Below, piece after piece: positions 46,201 to 59,390 of a stretch of 64,000 nt of DNA; the first letter of the stretch is position 1, and the number at the start of each line of letters is the position of its first letter. Location of the stretch: NCBI RefSeq assembly GCF_900747795.2, contig NC_041395.2, positions 35,936,597 through 36,000,596 of the forward strand, written 5' to 3'. The notes beneath the pieces were generated by a model that ran no database searches, was not told the origin of the DNA, and saw only the letters and a list, made by a program, of their open reading frames with translations. Origin of the DNA: Erpetoichthys calabaricus (Eukaryota > Chordata > Cladistia > Polypteriformes > Polypteridae). The translations under genes and the position numbers were made by a program.

Positions 46201-48342
46201 GTAATTTACCCTTAAACTCCCAAACAAACAGCAGTATCAACTATTTTAGATTTATAGTAAGTCGGGAGCTTTTTTGCCCAAATATGCTTACACTGTATGC
46301 ATATGCAGTATAGTAGTGATGCTGGGGGGTGCCGAGTCTGAACTGGGTTTATTGGTTTTGAGAATTTTGTACTGCATTATGTTAATTGTGATCAGATAGA
46401 CATTATTCTATAGGTGCCTGCTCATGATCTCACTCTTAGTCTATTAATGTACCATTAATACCAGATGCCAAACAATTAATATTACTATTCCTAATATTAT
46501 TATTCTGTAAAATACATAAAAATATACAGGTTATGTGGAATCATAAGATCCAAAACCCTGGTTCTGACTATGTGTATTCTCATAGTACTAATGAGGTTGG
46601 TCCCAAAGTCAAAACCTGGTAAAGTCCAAACTCTTGCCTATACACACTGTGCAAGTAGAATGGAGTTCTCCAAATATTGAAAAGTAATAGCATGAGTGTC
46701 AGTTCTCAGCCTTGCTTCTTCTTCAGAAACCAAAGTTAAATAGATAGACTATACTGTATTTATCCCCAAAGAGAAATTTAAATTTTACAGAAGCTCCAAA
46801 TAAATAAATATGATAAAAACAAACAACAACCCCCCCAGACACACGCAAAAACCTCTAGCTTGGATAACAATGAGCTGCTACTCTCAGTATATGTAGATGG
46901 CAGTAAGACGAGGCAAATGACAAATAACACCAAAATAAAGATAAAGTCCAATACATTTCTGAAGTGCTTTATGGTGATTTCTGTTATTGGAGTAAAAGTG
47001 AGATGATGAGCACCTATAGAATTAGTATGTATGAGAGTATAATGTTGTTCTTCTGATTATGTGTTAGTTGATTTGATTATTATATATGCATTATAAGCCA
47101 ATTTATAAATAATTACCCCTATCATATAATGAATGTAAAGTAATCGGTACAGCTATTCATTTATCGATTTTATGGGTTAATTAACGCAGTTGACTTGTAC
47201 ACAGTATATATAATATAGTTCTCCCAGATAAGGTCTTGCAGGGTCGGGTAGTGTTATGAGATCCGGAGCCTGAACTGAGATATGTAAGTTTGAGAATGTT
47301 ATGTTATGTTATGTTATGTTAATTGTGTTTAAAGGTTACTAGGTTATAACAGCATACAATTTTATTTTTAGGGTATTATAAACCAAGTGAAACACTTGAA
47401 TACACAGAGGACAGTGAAGGTGGTGACTTTGATTTCCTTTCTCAACTGGTGACAGAGTGGGAAGCTGCTGGTAGATTACCAGAGGACCAAGCCAAAAGTG
47501 TCCGTCAAGTTGTAATTCGATCTGGTAATTCCAGGCCGTTTTATATTACATTTATAAAACAGCAATGTAAAACTTTTCAGTTTTATACAGAGGTGTACAT
47601 TTAATGAACATGGGATAGCTTGTGGGTCACTCCAGCCTTTTCTTAAAGAACAGTAGGCATGAATATTAATCAATATAATCTAACCTAAAAAACCTGTACA
47701 TAGTATAATGTCACTACAAAAGAAAATGCTTATAGTGGAGTTATTGTGAGTGAAGAGTAAAATTAAATTCTGGGTACTGATCTTTATAATGTTATAATTT
47801 ATGTTATAAATATTCTTTTTAATATCTGTGGTTGATCTGTGACCCTGTCTGGGTTTAAATGAGGTTAGAAAGTGGATAACATATAAAATCTGAGCTTTAA
47901 ATAATGGTATTTTTCTTTCCATTTTTTAGGAATAGTGCTGGGTAAAGATGGTGGTGCCATGAAACAGATGATCTGGCCATTCTGGTTAGGATTAGGAGGC
48001 ATACTAGGAACTGGACATCAACCTTTTCCATGGATTCATGTGGCTGACATGGCAGGCATCATCCTTCATTGTTTGGAACCAAAGTACGATGTCAGTGGAA
48101 TATTAAATGGTGTGGCCCCTGCCACTGATACTAATGCTGTGTTTACACATGCACTTGGAACAGTTCTCAGACGTCCCACAATTTTCCCTGTTCCATCATT
48201 TGCTATTGGTGCAATTTTTGGTAATGAAAGAGGTTCTGTTCTTTTGCAAGGACAGAAAGTCATACCCAGGAGGACACTCGAATCGGGCTACATTTATAAA
48301 TATCCTGAATTGCAGACTGCCTTAAAGAACATTGTGTCTTAG
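35720..48342 (+). CDS. sdr39u1: Epimerase family protein SDR39U1 (six exons, 297 aa)
   Basis: The coding sequence is join(35720..35735, 36100..36206, 38149..38231, 45589..45710, 47372..47524, 47930..48342). All introns are GT-AG, phases agree, and there is no internal stop. It encodes an atypical extended short-chain dehydrogenase/reductase. Residues 1-13 carry the Rossmann glycine motif ([13 protein letters not shown]), followed by '[17 protein letters not shown]', '[13 protein letters not shown]', '[14 protein letters not shown]' and '[16 protein letters not shown]'. The C-terminal third is the DUF1731 region ('[13 protein letters not shown]', '[14 protein letters not shown]'). The family binds NADP; its substrate is unknown. 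Length and order match vertebrate SDR39U1 and bacterial YfcH-type proteins. Exon 1 codes only 5 1/3 residues. Intron 3 (7.4 kb) and intron 2 (1.9 kb) are swollen by transposons. A possible poly(A) signal AATAAA lies at 49041. Confidence 0.95.
36490..36536. repeat. (AT)n microsatellite
   Basis: An AT dinucleotide tract in sdr39u1 intron 2. Confidence 0.9.
36576..37470. mobile_element. Tigger/pogo-like non-autonomous DNA element
   Basis: The left end AGTAATCCCTCCTCCATCGC and the right end GCGATATAGCGAGGGATCAC are inverted repeats of the Tigger type, flanked by TA. It is noncoding. It contains a direct repeat of CTTTTAAGTATGCGAAGCAC (about 36918 and 37055), suggesting an internal duplication. 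It lies in intron 2 of sdr39u1. Confidence 0.7.
37486..37612 (-). mobile_element. SINE 3' half (minus strand)
   Basis: CCAACCATCCATTTTCCAAC and ACACAGGGTCATGGGGGTCT match the 3' half of the element at 28804-29153 in reverse. Confidence 0.85.
38965..39110 (+). repeat. Interspersed repeat beginning CAACAACAATTCATTTCTAT
   Basis: Shares the CATTTATATAGCACATT-type start with 41845-42320 and 62900-63120. A fish interspersed repeat of unknown class. Confidence 0.45.
39135..39656 (+). mobile_element. LINE 3' UTR with TTGAACTTGAAC tail
   Basis: GCACCTTGGTCCTGGAGGAA, GTTTCGTTTCACTGTGTACT and ACAATAAAGCC precede a short (TTGAAC)n tail. This is the 3' end of an L2-type fish LINE. Its start contains CCACCAGGTGGCACT (39137-39151), a CTCF-like motif. 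Confidence 0.65.
39657..40154 (+). mobile_element. Non-autonomous Helitron (plus strand)
   Basis: The 3' terminus has the Helitron layout: an inverted pair CCCGTTTC...GAAACGGG forming a hairpin (about 40112-40142), then TTTTTGTCTAG, followed by T in the flank. The 5' end near 39657 aligns loosely with the clearer Helitron start at 43122. No coding region. Confidence 0.75.
40155..40290. repeat. AT/GTAT microsatellite
   Basis: Mixed AT, GTAT and GT tandem units directly behind the Helitron end. Confidence 0.85.
40291..40949. other. sdr39u1 intron 3 sequence, unassigned
   Basis: No terminus or coding match was recognised. Confidence 0.35.
40950..41470 (-). mobile_element. L2-type LINE, 3' part (minus strand)
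   Basis: The minus strand reads '[17 protein letters not shown]', '[14 protein letters not shown]' and '[19 protein letters not shown]', the reverse-transcriptase C-terminus. It continues upstream at 43126-44090 beyond later insertions. Confidence 0.8.
41845..42320 (+). repeat. Interspersed repeat beginning ACATTTATTTATATAGCACA
   Basis: Starts with the same motif as 38965 and 62900. A low-complexity A-rich middle follows. It interrupts the L2-type LINE together with the adjoining Helitron. Confidence 0.45.
42325..43122 (-). mobile_element. Non-autonomous Helitron (minus strand), with nested MITE
   Basis: On the minus strand it starts TCTATATATAAAATCC (43122) and ends CCCGTTATTGTAACGGG hairpin plus TAAATGACTAG (42325). 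It sits precisely between A and T, as Helitrons do. Inside are four to five imperfect tandem units of about 50-60 bp built on CCTTTAATTTCCTCTG and CAGTAATACTGGCTTGTA. It is inserted in the L2-type LINE, which resumes on both sides. Confidence 0.9.
42568..42782. mobile_element. Palindromic MITE nested in the Helitron, 215 bp
   Basis: The outer about 70 bp on each side are inverted repeats starting TTCAATAAGGGCGCACAC. The core is about 75 bp. No clear target duplication, so the superfamily is undetermined. Confidence 0.7.
43126..44090 (-). mobile_element. L2-type LINE, reverse-transcriptase part (minus strand)
   Basis: The minus strand reads '[19 protein letters not shown]', '[19 protein letters not shown]', '[19 protein letters not shown]', '[16 protein letters not shown]' and, after a frame change, '[15 protein letters not shown]' and '[13 protein letters not shown]'. 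The catalytic box is LNDT in place of YADDT and frames are broken, so it is dead. It lies in sdr39u1 intron 3. Confidence 0.85.
44091..45588. other. Rest of sdr39u1 intron 3
   Basis: 44091-44590 may be more of the L2-type LINE, but I could not confirm motifs. 44620-44810 is GC-richer (CCCCTCCCACGACTAAAG) and unassigned. The remainder is AT-rich. Confidence 0.35.
45711..47371. other. sdr39u1 intron 4
   Basis: No gene. A reversed LINE 3'-UTR fragment lies at 46736-46805 (ATAGATAGACTATACTG, then ATTTTACAGAAGC). A (TTATG)n tract lies at 47296-47322. Confidence 0.5.
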
Positions 48343-49072
48343 TAATTAAAGTGGTAGATAGCCTTAAAAATACCTGGAATTGTGGACTGTTTTAAAGAAC
48401 ATTGTGTCTTTAAGTGGAGCAGCACTTTAATCCTTTATGGTAGAGTATTTGAGAAAACTTCTGCAACTTTACAAATCATGTGTCAAGTTAAATTGTTTCA
48501 TGTTGTACTTAACTGGTGTTCACAAACATTCTGTTTTAAAATCACGAAAACTGAACTGATCAAGGGCAACACAAGTAGTGGCTGTTTTAATCTCTTATCT
48601 AAATATCAACAAGATGAAGTAAAATATGACATATACTGTATATTAATCAGCTTTAAACTGTTACTTGTGGATTACAAGAATAGAAATGCTTGCCTGTTCC
48701 CTCTGTGCTCATACTGGCTTATTCGGTAGCTGTAAATTGGCTGGTGTGAGTGAGTTTACCCTACATAACATTATGGGCTGGTTGTAGCCACAGCACTATT
48801 ATTTTAAAATGAATTAGTGTAACAAAAGTTACAGTATTTCACAGAACATTTCAGAAAATTCTTGAAAAGGTGCAACTGATAGGGTGCTCTTAAAAATGTC
48901 ATAACAATCTACAAAGCCCTTCTTTCTATCGTTGTTCCAACTTATCAAAATATGAGTACTATTAAATGAGTAAAAGTCAAGTGCAGTTATAATCAGAGTG
49001 ACAATCCAACAGCATCTTCTTGGCTTCTTTCTACATCCAGAATAAATACCTCGGTGAACAAAATCTGAAAAT
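48343..49072 (+). other. Downstream (3' UTR) region of sdr39u1
   Basis: Directly after the stop there is a near repeat of the last coding bases: CTGGAATTGTGGACTG plus TTTAAAGAACATTGTGTCTT (48374-48411) echoes 48303-48340. This is a local tandem duplication of the gene's 3' end. AATAAA at 49041-49046 could be the poly(A) signal. Confidence 0.5.
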
Positions 49073-50209
49073 GGGTGTATATATTCATCCATCCATCCTC
49101 TTCCGCTTATCCGAGGTCGGGTTGCGGGGGCAGCAGCTTGAGCAGAGATGCCCAGACTTCCCTCTCCCCGGCCACTTCTTCTAGCTCTTCCGGGAGAATC
49201 CCAAGGCGTTCCCAGGCCAGCCGAGAGACATAGTCCCTCCAGCGTGTCCTGGGTCTTCCCTGGGGCCTCCTCCCGGTTAGACGTGCCCGGAACACCTCAC
49301 CAGGGAGGCATCCTGATCAGATGCCCGAGCCACCTCATCTGACTCCTCTCGATGTGGAGGAGCAGCGGCTCTACTCTGAGCCCCTCCCTGATGACTGAGC
49401 TTCTCACCCTATCTTTAAGGGAAAGCCCAGACACCCTGCGGAGGAAACTCATTTCAGCCGCTTGTATTCGCGATCTCGTTCTTTCGGTCACTACCCATAG
49501 CTCATGACCATAGGTGAGGGTAGGAACATAGATCGACTGGTAAATTGAGGCTCCTTTTTCACCACAACAGACCGATGCAGAGCCCGCATTACTGCGGATG
49601 CCGGACCGATCCGCCTGTCAATCTCACGCTCCATTCTTCCCTCACTCGTGAACAACACCCCGAGATACTTGAACTCCTCCACTTGGGGCAGGATCTCGCT
49701 ACCAACCCTGAGAGGGCACTCCACCCTATTCTGGCTGAGGACCATGGTCTCGGATTTGGTGATTTCCCCTCCTTTAACCGCTACCTTATCGTGGTGGAAG
49801 GGTTTGCGTGTCCCAATGATCCTAGGAGCTCTGTTGTCCGGGGCTTTATGCCCCTGGTAGGGTCACCCAAGGCAAACTGGTCCTAGGTGAGAGATGAGAC
49901 AAAGAGCGGTTCAAACCTCCTATGATGAACGAAAACTTTGGACGGCGTTTTCCCTTGCCCGGACGTGGGTCACCGAAGCCCCCCTCTGGAGCCAGGCCTG
50001 GAGATGGGGCTCGATGGCGAGCGCCTGGTGGCCAGGCCTGCACCCATGGGGCTCGGCCGGGCACAGCCCGAAGAGGCAACGTGGGTCCCCCTTCCCATGG
50101 GCTCACGACCTATGGGAGGGGCCAAGGAGGTCGGGTGCAGTGTGAGTTGGGTGGTGGCCGAAGACCTTGGCGGTCTGATCCTCGGCTACAGAAGCTGGGT
50201 GTATATATT
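49073..50209 (-). mobile_element. Rex3/RTE-like LINE with inverted 5' segment and 13-bp target duplication
   Basis: The insert is 49086-50196, flanked by exact copies of GGGTGTATATATT (49073-49085 and 50197-50209). 49086-49760 is the element's 3' part on the minus strand: 'KYLGVLFTSEGRMEREIDRR', 'RSRIQAAEMSFLRRVSGLSL', 'LLLHIERSQMRWLGHLIR', '[18 protein letters not shown]', '[19 protein letters not shown]', then a (GGAT) tail. 49761-50196 is the element's 5' region on the plus strand (CCTGGTAGGGTCACCCAAGG, GCCCGAAGAGGCAACGTGGG). The middle is absent. The structure fits twin-primed reverse transcription. Confidence 0.9.
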
Positions 50210-50269
50210 TTTAATGCATAAATAAGAGGGGGAGTCAAGCTAAAGTTAGAAAATGGAACGAACCATTAA

Positions 50270-50764
50270 CAAAACTGATCAGGTCATTTCTCAATGTAGT
50301 CTCCTCCCTTCTCAATGCACTCGTGCCACCTGCCTGGAAGTGCCTGGATTCCAACAGAATAAAAGGTTTTGTCTTGTCCAGAATCAGTCTCTCAAAAGTC
50401 TTCATGATGTGAGACCTAAGTGCCACTGGTCTGTAATCATTAGATGAAGAGATGTCTGCTTTCTTTGGAACAGGAACAATGCAGGACATTTTCCACAGCA
50501 GTGGCACTTTCTGAAGCCTTAGGGACAGATGAAACAGGTGACAGAGGACACCACAAAGTTGGTCAGCACAGGCCTTAAGAACTCAAGGACTGACTCCATC
50601 TGGTCCCACAGTTTTTCCTGTGTGGAGCTTCCTGAGTTATCTCCTTATTTTGTCTTCAGTTATGAAACAGCTCAAAGTGATGGTCGGAGGTGGATTTGTC
50701 ACTGACCATACCAGTGGCATGGTAGGAGTTGATGATGTAGTAGGACTGGTCACTGAAAGATGGT
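50270..50764 (-). mobile_element. L2/Rex1-type LINE reverse-transcriptase N-terminal fragment (minus strand)
   Basis: The minus strand reads 'LLWKMSCIVPVPKKADISSS', 'NDYRPVALRSHIMKTFERL'. Further upstream (50520-50760) the frame is broken. Same group as 30090-30520. Confidence 0.75.
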
Positions 50765-50875
50765 TGCAGTGGATGGGATTTATGTATTTATTTATTTAAA
50801 AGAGCATCTGTGAAAAGCCAAACTTACCCCAGTAACAAATAAATAACATTCTAATAATAATAATTATCTATCTGC
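50765..50875 (+). mobile_element. LINE 3' UTR fragment (plus strand)
   Basis: TTTATGTATTTATTTATTT, then CATCTGTGAAAAGCCAAAC, matches the 3' UTR at 9128-9205. Confidence 0.5.
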
Positions 50876-51422
50876 ATTAATGGAAAACTGCACAGTCCAT
50901 CTTACTCTCTAACTGAAATTGACTCAGCAACAATGATGAAACCAACTACAGCAGTGGAGCTGGTCGAGTGATACCACAATAACAACCTCATACTTTTCAT
51001 CAGCAAAACAACACAGTCTACATTATTGTAGACTTCAGGAAACATGGTGAGAGCCACACACTCATTACCATTCATGAAGCTCCAGTATAAACTGCCAGCA
51101 ACTTATGTCTTTTGTGCCTCAAAGTCACTGGGAAATTTGCGGGTCAGAGAGCACTGCTGCCATCCTCACTAAGGGACTTGTCCATACAGGCAGTGTGCGC
51201 AGTCTGTGTATTCTTTCCATGTTTTTGCCATTTGTCCTTTTTCACCTCAAAGTCATTCAAATCTAAACTTAAGATGTTATTATGCAGTTTAGGCAGTTCA
51301 TAGCCAATATACTGTATCTCCCTGAGGAGCAGGCAGTTTTGGAGCTCTCATTTTACTTATTTAAGTCTCTATGGCTACATGTTTATCAGATGATGATGGC
51401 GGAGGGTCTCATAATGATGTGA
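50876..51422. other. No firm assignment
   Basis: 50930-51110 has the feel of a LINE coding end (GTAGACTTCAGGAAACATGG), but I cannot place it. Confidence 0.3.
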
Positions 51423-51950
51423 TCTTTATATATAATATGCTGCTGTGGCTGTTCGTTTGTCTGTCCAGGATTTTAAATCACCAGTAGCTCGCAAACCGTT
51501 TGACCTATTGACCTGAAATTTGGTACACATATACTACGTGACATCTACTATCCGCTTTCGGGGTGATGTTGGACCTCCAAGGTTATTCCTATTTTTATTT
51601 TATTTTGTTGTAGAATCAATTCTCGGCGTCGGCCAACAGGGAGGCAGTCTGGCGCATGCATATGGGTGCCGTTCTCATCCCTACCACCTTCACCGTCACT
51701 TCCCCTACCTCTTCATAACTTAAGTCTTCAATCTACCTCAAGAATAATTTAAGTGCCAGCTTAAGTAAGAATTAAAGTAATTGCAACACAAACACTGACT
51801 TAATCAGTTTTAACGCGAAAAGATGCCGACGGAAGAAGAGAAGAGGCATGCCGCTAGGGTGGAGAAAAGGAAGCAGCAAGTGCATTAACTTCTGAGCAAA
51901 TGAATGCTAAACATACAGAGAAAGAAGATTAAAACTATGAATGCTCAAGT
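51423..51950 (+). mobile_element. Helitron 5' part with Rep/helicase gene start
   Basis: It starts A|TCTTTATATATAATATGC at 51423. The leader has ACCTGAAATTTGGTACACAT, a block typical of fish Helitrons. An ATG at about 51823 opens 'MPTEEEKRHAARVEKRKQQ', the N-terminus of the RepHel-type protein, and stops soon after. No 3' hairpin was found, so the copy is truncated. Confidence 0.7.
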
Positions 51951-52689
51951 CAAGTGTATGTGCAGTGTGCCATTACTGGTATGCTATAATAGGCCAAAAT
52001 GCTACATTAGAATTCTTATAGTATAAAACAGCAGCCATTTGGATTGTTATCCATCATAATATTCTAATATGGTGATTGACATCAAGAGCACCATCACACA
52101 GTGTTTTCATTGAATGCCATTGAAATCATACTACTTAAGTGGTAGAATATTTAATTAGAGGCATGTAGACAAAACTAGGAGACCATTAATTTCGAGGGGA
52201 ATTTGTGTGACACAAACCATTAACCTTTGAGCTTTACGGGACCTGAATTCCTTCCACTGGAGATTTTCTCTATCAGCACTGAGCTGTTAACATCCAGTAA
52301 TGTTATCTACTGTAGGTTTACAGAACAAGACAAATTTCTGGTCTCATACTCACTATTTTAAAAAGAGTTCTTATAGAAATTTGTCATATTGAGCCCTCTA
52401 TCATCCCAGGTCTGACCTGTATGCAGTTACTATCATATTCACCTCTGGGCTGAGGAACCCACAATAAATATCCACTAGAACACAGATTTTGCTGGCTCTT
52501 TTCATCTTCAACTGTATTAATGGTTTCATACCAGAGATCTTTGATTGGGGTCGTTGACTGACTTATATTCTTAATGAAGTCTTCTGTGGTTTATTGAGTA
52601 CTCTCCACCAAAGCATCAAGACAGCACATGGCTTATAAAATGGCAAGGAAAAAAAGCCCTCGAGGTCATGTAATGGTGGAACGGTGGAC
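51951..52689. other. No recognised feature
   Basis: 52555-52650 may already belong to the diverged LINE that follows. Confidence 0.35.
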
Positions 52690-53800
52690 CGGCCCTTTAC
52701 TCTCATGAGGCATGGGTGTACGTCCAAATGGTCCACAAGTGTTTTATGGGCTCAGAGAAGATGTATGACTGTGTTCCTCGAGAGGTTCTGTGGAGGGTGC
52801 TGGGTGAGCACAGGTATCCAGTGCCCTTAAGAAGGGCTATTTGGTCTCTGTATAATCACAGTTTGAGCTGTGTCCGCATACTTGGAAAAACATCAGCATC
52901 ATCTCCAGTGGGTGTGGGATTCCACCAGGGCTGTGCTTTGTTTCCTATCCTGTTTGTGATTTTCATGGACAGAATATCCTTGAAGCCGGAGAGGAGAAGG
53001 GGTCCAGTGTGGTGTTCTTATATATTACGTCACTGCTTTCTGCAGGCGATGTGGTCCTGTTGGCTTAATCAGGCTGAAAACTACATCACGCATTGGGACA
53101 GTTTATGACCGAGTGTGAAAAGGAAGGGAAAAGGATCAGCAACCCTAAATATGAGGCCATATTCCTCAGTAGGAAAAGGTGGACTGGCCTCTCTGAGTGG
53201 GAAGTTGGTTAGTGCCTCAAGTGGAGGAGTTTAAGTACTTCGGGGTGTTGTTAATGAGTGAGGAGAAAAAGGATGGTGAACTTAGTCTGTAGGAGTGAAG
53301 AAGGAGCTGAGTCAGAAGGCAAAGCTCTTGATTTACCAGTTGATCTATGTCCCTACCCTCATCTGTGGTCAAGAGCTTTGAGTAAGGAACGAAAGAATGA
53401 GATTGAGGATATAAGCAGCTGATATGAGTTTTCTCCACAGGGTGGCTGGGCTCTGCCTTAGAGATAGTATGAGAATCACAGACATCAGGAAAAGGCTCAG
53501 AATAGAGCCACTGACTCTTCGCATCAAGCCAATTGATGTGTTTCTGGAATCTGAAACAGATGCATCCCAGTGCCTCCCTTTAGAGATTTTACCAGCACCA
53601 CCAGCTGGAAGGAGACCCTGGAGCCCTGGACCCTGGACTTGCTGGGAGGATTATATCTCCAAGATGGGACTGTTCAGAGAATGCCTTGGGATCCCACAGT
53701 ATGAGTTGGCAATTGTGGCAGGGTGAAAAGGACGCGTGGTCATCATTGCTAAGACTGTTGCCCAAACAACTCTATTTTGGATAAGCAGTTGAAAATGAAT
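52690..53800 (+). mobile_element. Old, diverged Rex3/RTE-like LINE copy (plus strand)
   Basis: Plus-strand frames read 'YDCVPREVLWRVLGEH', 'GVGFHQGCALFPILFVIFMD', 'MSFLHRVAGLCLRDSMRI', 'IRKRLRIEPLTLRI' and 'MGLFRECLGIPQYELAIVAG'. It is clearly homologous to 49086-49760 but far more diverged, with stops and frameshifts. Confidence 0.8.
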
Positions 53801-53914
53801 GAATAATGGAAAATAACATTGAGACATATCCCATGATGCACCTTAAGCATAAAAATACTTTTTCATTGTTAGTACAAGTACAAAAATATAAACACAAAAA
53901 CACACCAAGTCAAC

Positions 53915-54650
53915 TTTATTAATGTGCAATGAATTCACTTTTTTCACATTTGGCTATGTTGCAAACTTATTCTAAAATTGTTGAGAATTTTTTCCCCACA
54001 TCAAACTACACTCAATATACAATGACAAAGCAAAAACAGGATTTTAGGCATTTTCTAACTTTATTAAAATATCATATTGATGCAAGTATTCAGACCCTTT
54101 GCATTAACATTTGAAATATAGTTCAGGTGCATCCCATTCCATTGATCATCATCGAGATATCTGTGCACCTTGTTTGGAATCCACTTTTGGTCAATTCAAT
54201 TCACTGCCTATGATTAAGAAAGGTACACACCTGTCTCTATGGGCTCCAACAAGTGGCGTATCAGAGCAAAAACCAGGTCAAAAGGTCCAAGCATAATTTA
54301 GAGGCAGGATGGTGTCAATGCACAGATCTGAGGAAAGCGATAGATAAACACTGCAACATCAAAGATTCCCAGGAGCACAGCTGCTTTCATCATTCTTAAA
54401 TGGAAGAAGTTTGCAATAACCATAACTCTTCCGAGAGCTGGCCTCCTGGCCAAACTGATGATTCATGAAGGAAAGACCATTAAAGTTTTTAATTTTTAAT
54501 AAATTTGCAAATATTCCTAAAATCCTGTTTATTCTGGGGTATAGAGTGTTGCTTGATGTGGGGGGAAAAATGAATTAAAATTAATTTTGAACAAGGCTGC
54601 AACATAACAAAATGTTAAAAAGGTGATGGGATCCAAATACTTTCTGAATA
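53915..54650 (+). mobile_element. Internally deleted Tc1-like element (DTSsa-type group)
   Basis: Inverted ends: TTTTTTCACATTTGGCTATG on the left and ACATAACAAAATGTTAAAAA on the right. Inside, TATTCAGACCCTTTGCATT, TCATTCTTAAATGGAAGAAG and CTTCCGAGAGCTGGCCTCCT are blocks of the family. The transposase centre is deleted between about 54475 and 54480. Relative of 16960-18012. Confidence 0.85.
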
Positions 54651-55441
54651 TGCGTTACATATAGCTTTGTTTCCCAGATTTTGCAATGATACTATTTCAA
54701 ACATCCAGTATAAATTTAACATGGAAAAAATGAATGTGTCCAATGTAAAGAAGATTAGTGATCTCAATGCATTATGATCGTAGCATTTTGATCACTCAAA
54801 GTGATTAGCAGAGTGCAGCTTTAAATACAACAGAGAAACAGTGCTGGACAGGTTGTGGTAGTGGAATAATGGTGGAGATTACACTTGCAACCACAAATTA
54901 CAAAATAAATAAATACACAACTCTAGAGACAATATGGCCTTACCTGGAGCTGTTTGAGACCATGACAAGAATAGTGTGGGAAATTCTTAATTCTTAAAGA
55001 CATTTATTATAATAGACTGGAATGGAATCCAAACTCCTTGGTTGAAAGTGTATCATTACACTATAGTGATTTTAGGTTTGTAGGGTCACTACTGGCTCAT
55101 ACACAGGGTACAGTGAAATTCTCACTTACATCTGAGTTTCACTGCTTATGCATTGTGAGAACACACTGCACTCTACAGTTTCATGAAACTTTCTCTGACC
55201 CAAAGCCGCCCCCAGTGTTTGTGGGACAAAGTGAAAAATCATATTTCAGAAACCAGACTTAGGGTGAGAAGTACCTTTGTGGCAAATTTCAAGTCTGTAT
55301 CTTGGTTAACTGTGCTTTACATAAAGAACAAACACACAGAAATTTTACTTTAAAGACACAGATTTATGTTGTATTTAATAGACAATATAACAACAAAACA
55401 TTCCTTTCAAAGAGAGAATTGAATCAAAGCAAAGATCATCT
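54651..55441. other. Intergenic; contains one interspersed repeat
   Basis: 55085-55140 carries GGGTACAGTGAAATTCTCAC, of the family at 10495. ATTAAA on the minus strand at 55379-55374 could be the poly(A) signal of the immunoglobulin gene. Confidence 0.45.
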
Positions 55442-57985
<2,544 letters not shown>

Positions 57986-58044
57986 GTTCAGAAGTAGATG
58001 AAACAAATTTTTTTCATCAATCTGTAATGTGACCAACTGGCCTT

Positions 58045-58070
58045 CAGCTTTATATAATGCAATTTTGTTA
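58045..58070 (-). promoter_or_regulatory. Candidate Ig promoter: octamer-like site and TATA box
   Basis: On the minus strand AATTGCAT (58064-58057) matches the Ig octamer ATTTGCAT at 7 of 8 bases and runs directly into TATATAA (58056-58050), about 65 bp upstream of the start codon. The order matches V-gene promoters, but the octamer-to-TATA distance is unusually short. Confidence 0.4.
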
Positions 58071-58914
58071 CGATGCATAAATTAAATTTGTTAAAAATGT
58101 TCTTTATTGGTCACTGCATATTTTGCTTTATCTAATGTGCCAATCCGCATTTAGTACAAGAAAAGATTGTCGACCAATCACAGAGCAGTTCTCTTTCAAA
58201 ACAGCACCGCACCTGCAGTCAACAGTCGACGTGTCACATATTTTTATACATCAAAGTCTAATATAAAAAAACCAAAAAATTTTAGGGTTGAAACTATGCT
58301 GTTTAATAACTGATGTCAATTACAAATAAAGTAGAACAGAGCAATGTTCTTAATCCTATCCTTAAAGTCCATACACTGTATAAGCATTAGGACAGCTTTC
58401 ATCGGTTTCACTTTTCAAAGAAAAGAGCGTTTTTTGTTTTCAAGGCTGCACAGAACTGTTAATCGCATTAGTTTGATCCCAGTGAGAGTGAAATCCGTTC
58501 TTTATATAATGATGTCACATATAGATTCATGATAATTTTATATGTATTCATGTGAGTGACATTATGGATAACTAATATTATTTCTAACAAACCTCAGCTA
58601 TTAAAAGTAAAAATTCAAATAATTAAAGAAATCATTATTTTCCTGCTTTTTAACTTTGACTAACACTATTGAGACAAGTAATATGCTTTTATTTAAGTAT
58701 TTAAGATGATATAAAATATGACATTTGTATCAATCAGACAGCTTATCCTGCACTACACTGCCATGTCATCATAGGTTGGTTTTCGCCTGAAATGCACTGA
58801 TCCCAGGTAAAAGCTTCTGTTATCTGGACCCTATAATGGAAGAAGATGGTTCAGAAAATGGTTGGCTCAGTGACTTAACTAAAAATGATTGATCTGCAAC
58901 ACATAAATTATAAT
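58071..58914. other. No recognised feature
   Basis: Upstream flank of the Ig gene. No second V segment or transposon terminus was seen. Confidence 0.4.
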
Positions 58915-59040
58915 CCATCCATTTATTTTCTAAACCCACTTATCCAGAGCTGGCACATGGTGGAAGCTGGAGCCTATCCCAGTAAGCATCAGGCATAAGG
59001 CAGGAACAATCACTGCACTGGGTGTCAGCCCATTACAGAT
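58915..59040 (-). mobile_element. Decayed SINE 3' half (minus strand)
   Basis: ATCCATCCATTTATTTTCTA, CCTATCCCAGTAAGC and CACTGGGTGTCAGCC follow the same order as the 3' half of 28804-29153 in reverse. Confidence 0.65.
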
Positions 59041-59224
59041 GAATTTTTAATAAAAATGATACATAACTCTGCATTTTTATCACATTGAAAAATGATAATA
59101 TCAAGTGTGAAAAGAATATAATTGTATTGGCATCACATTTAACACATGCATTTTATATTAATTAAATATCAGAACATCAGAACATCTAAATAACATAAAC
59201 TGACTCAAGTTTAAGAAATTTTTA

Positions 59225-59390
59225 TAATGATTGATGATTGTCATTGTACAGGTACTGCGAAATTCAGTTATCGCTTACTCCCTGGGCTCAGAGTGCAGGG
59301 TCAGCTATTATACAGCACCCCTGGAGCAATTGCAGGTTAAGGGCCTTGCTCAAGGGCCCAGTGGAGTAGAATCCCATCTGCGTGTAGTTT
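59225..59390 (+). repeat. Interspersed repeat with CACCCCTGGAGCAATTGCAG block
   Basis: ATTGTCATTGTACAGGTACT, CACCCCTGGAGCAATTGCAG and GGGCCTTGCTCAAGGGCCCA form a fish interspersed repeat. Its start is related to 10495 and 26455. Class unknown. Confidence 0.55.

Noticed and set aside
49894-50221. Overlapping open frames of about 80-100 codons on both strands
   Set aside because: They lie in the GC-rich 5' leader of a Rex3-like LINE. Frames on both strands reflect base composition rather than genes.
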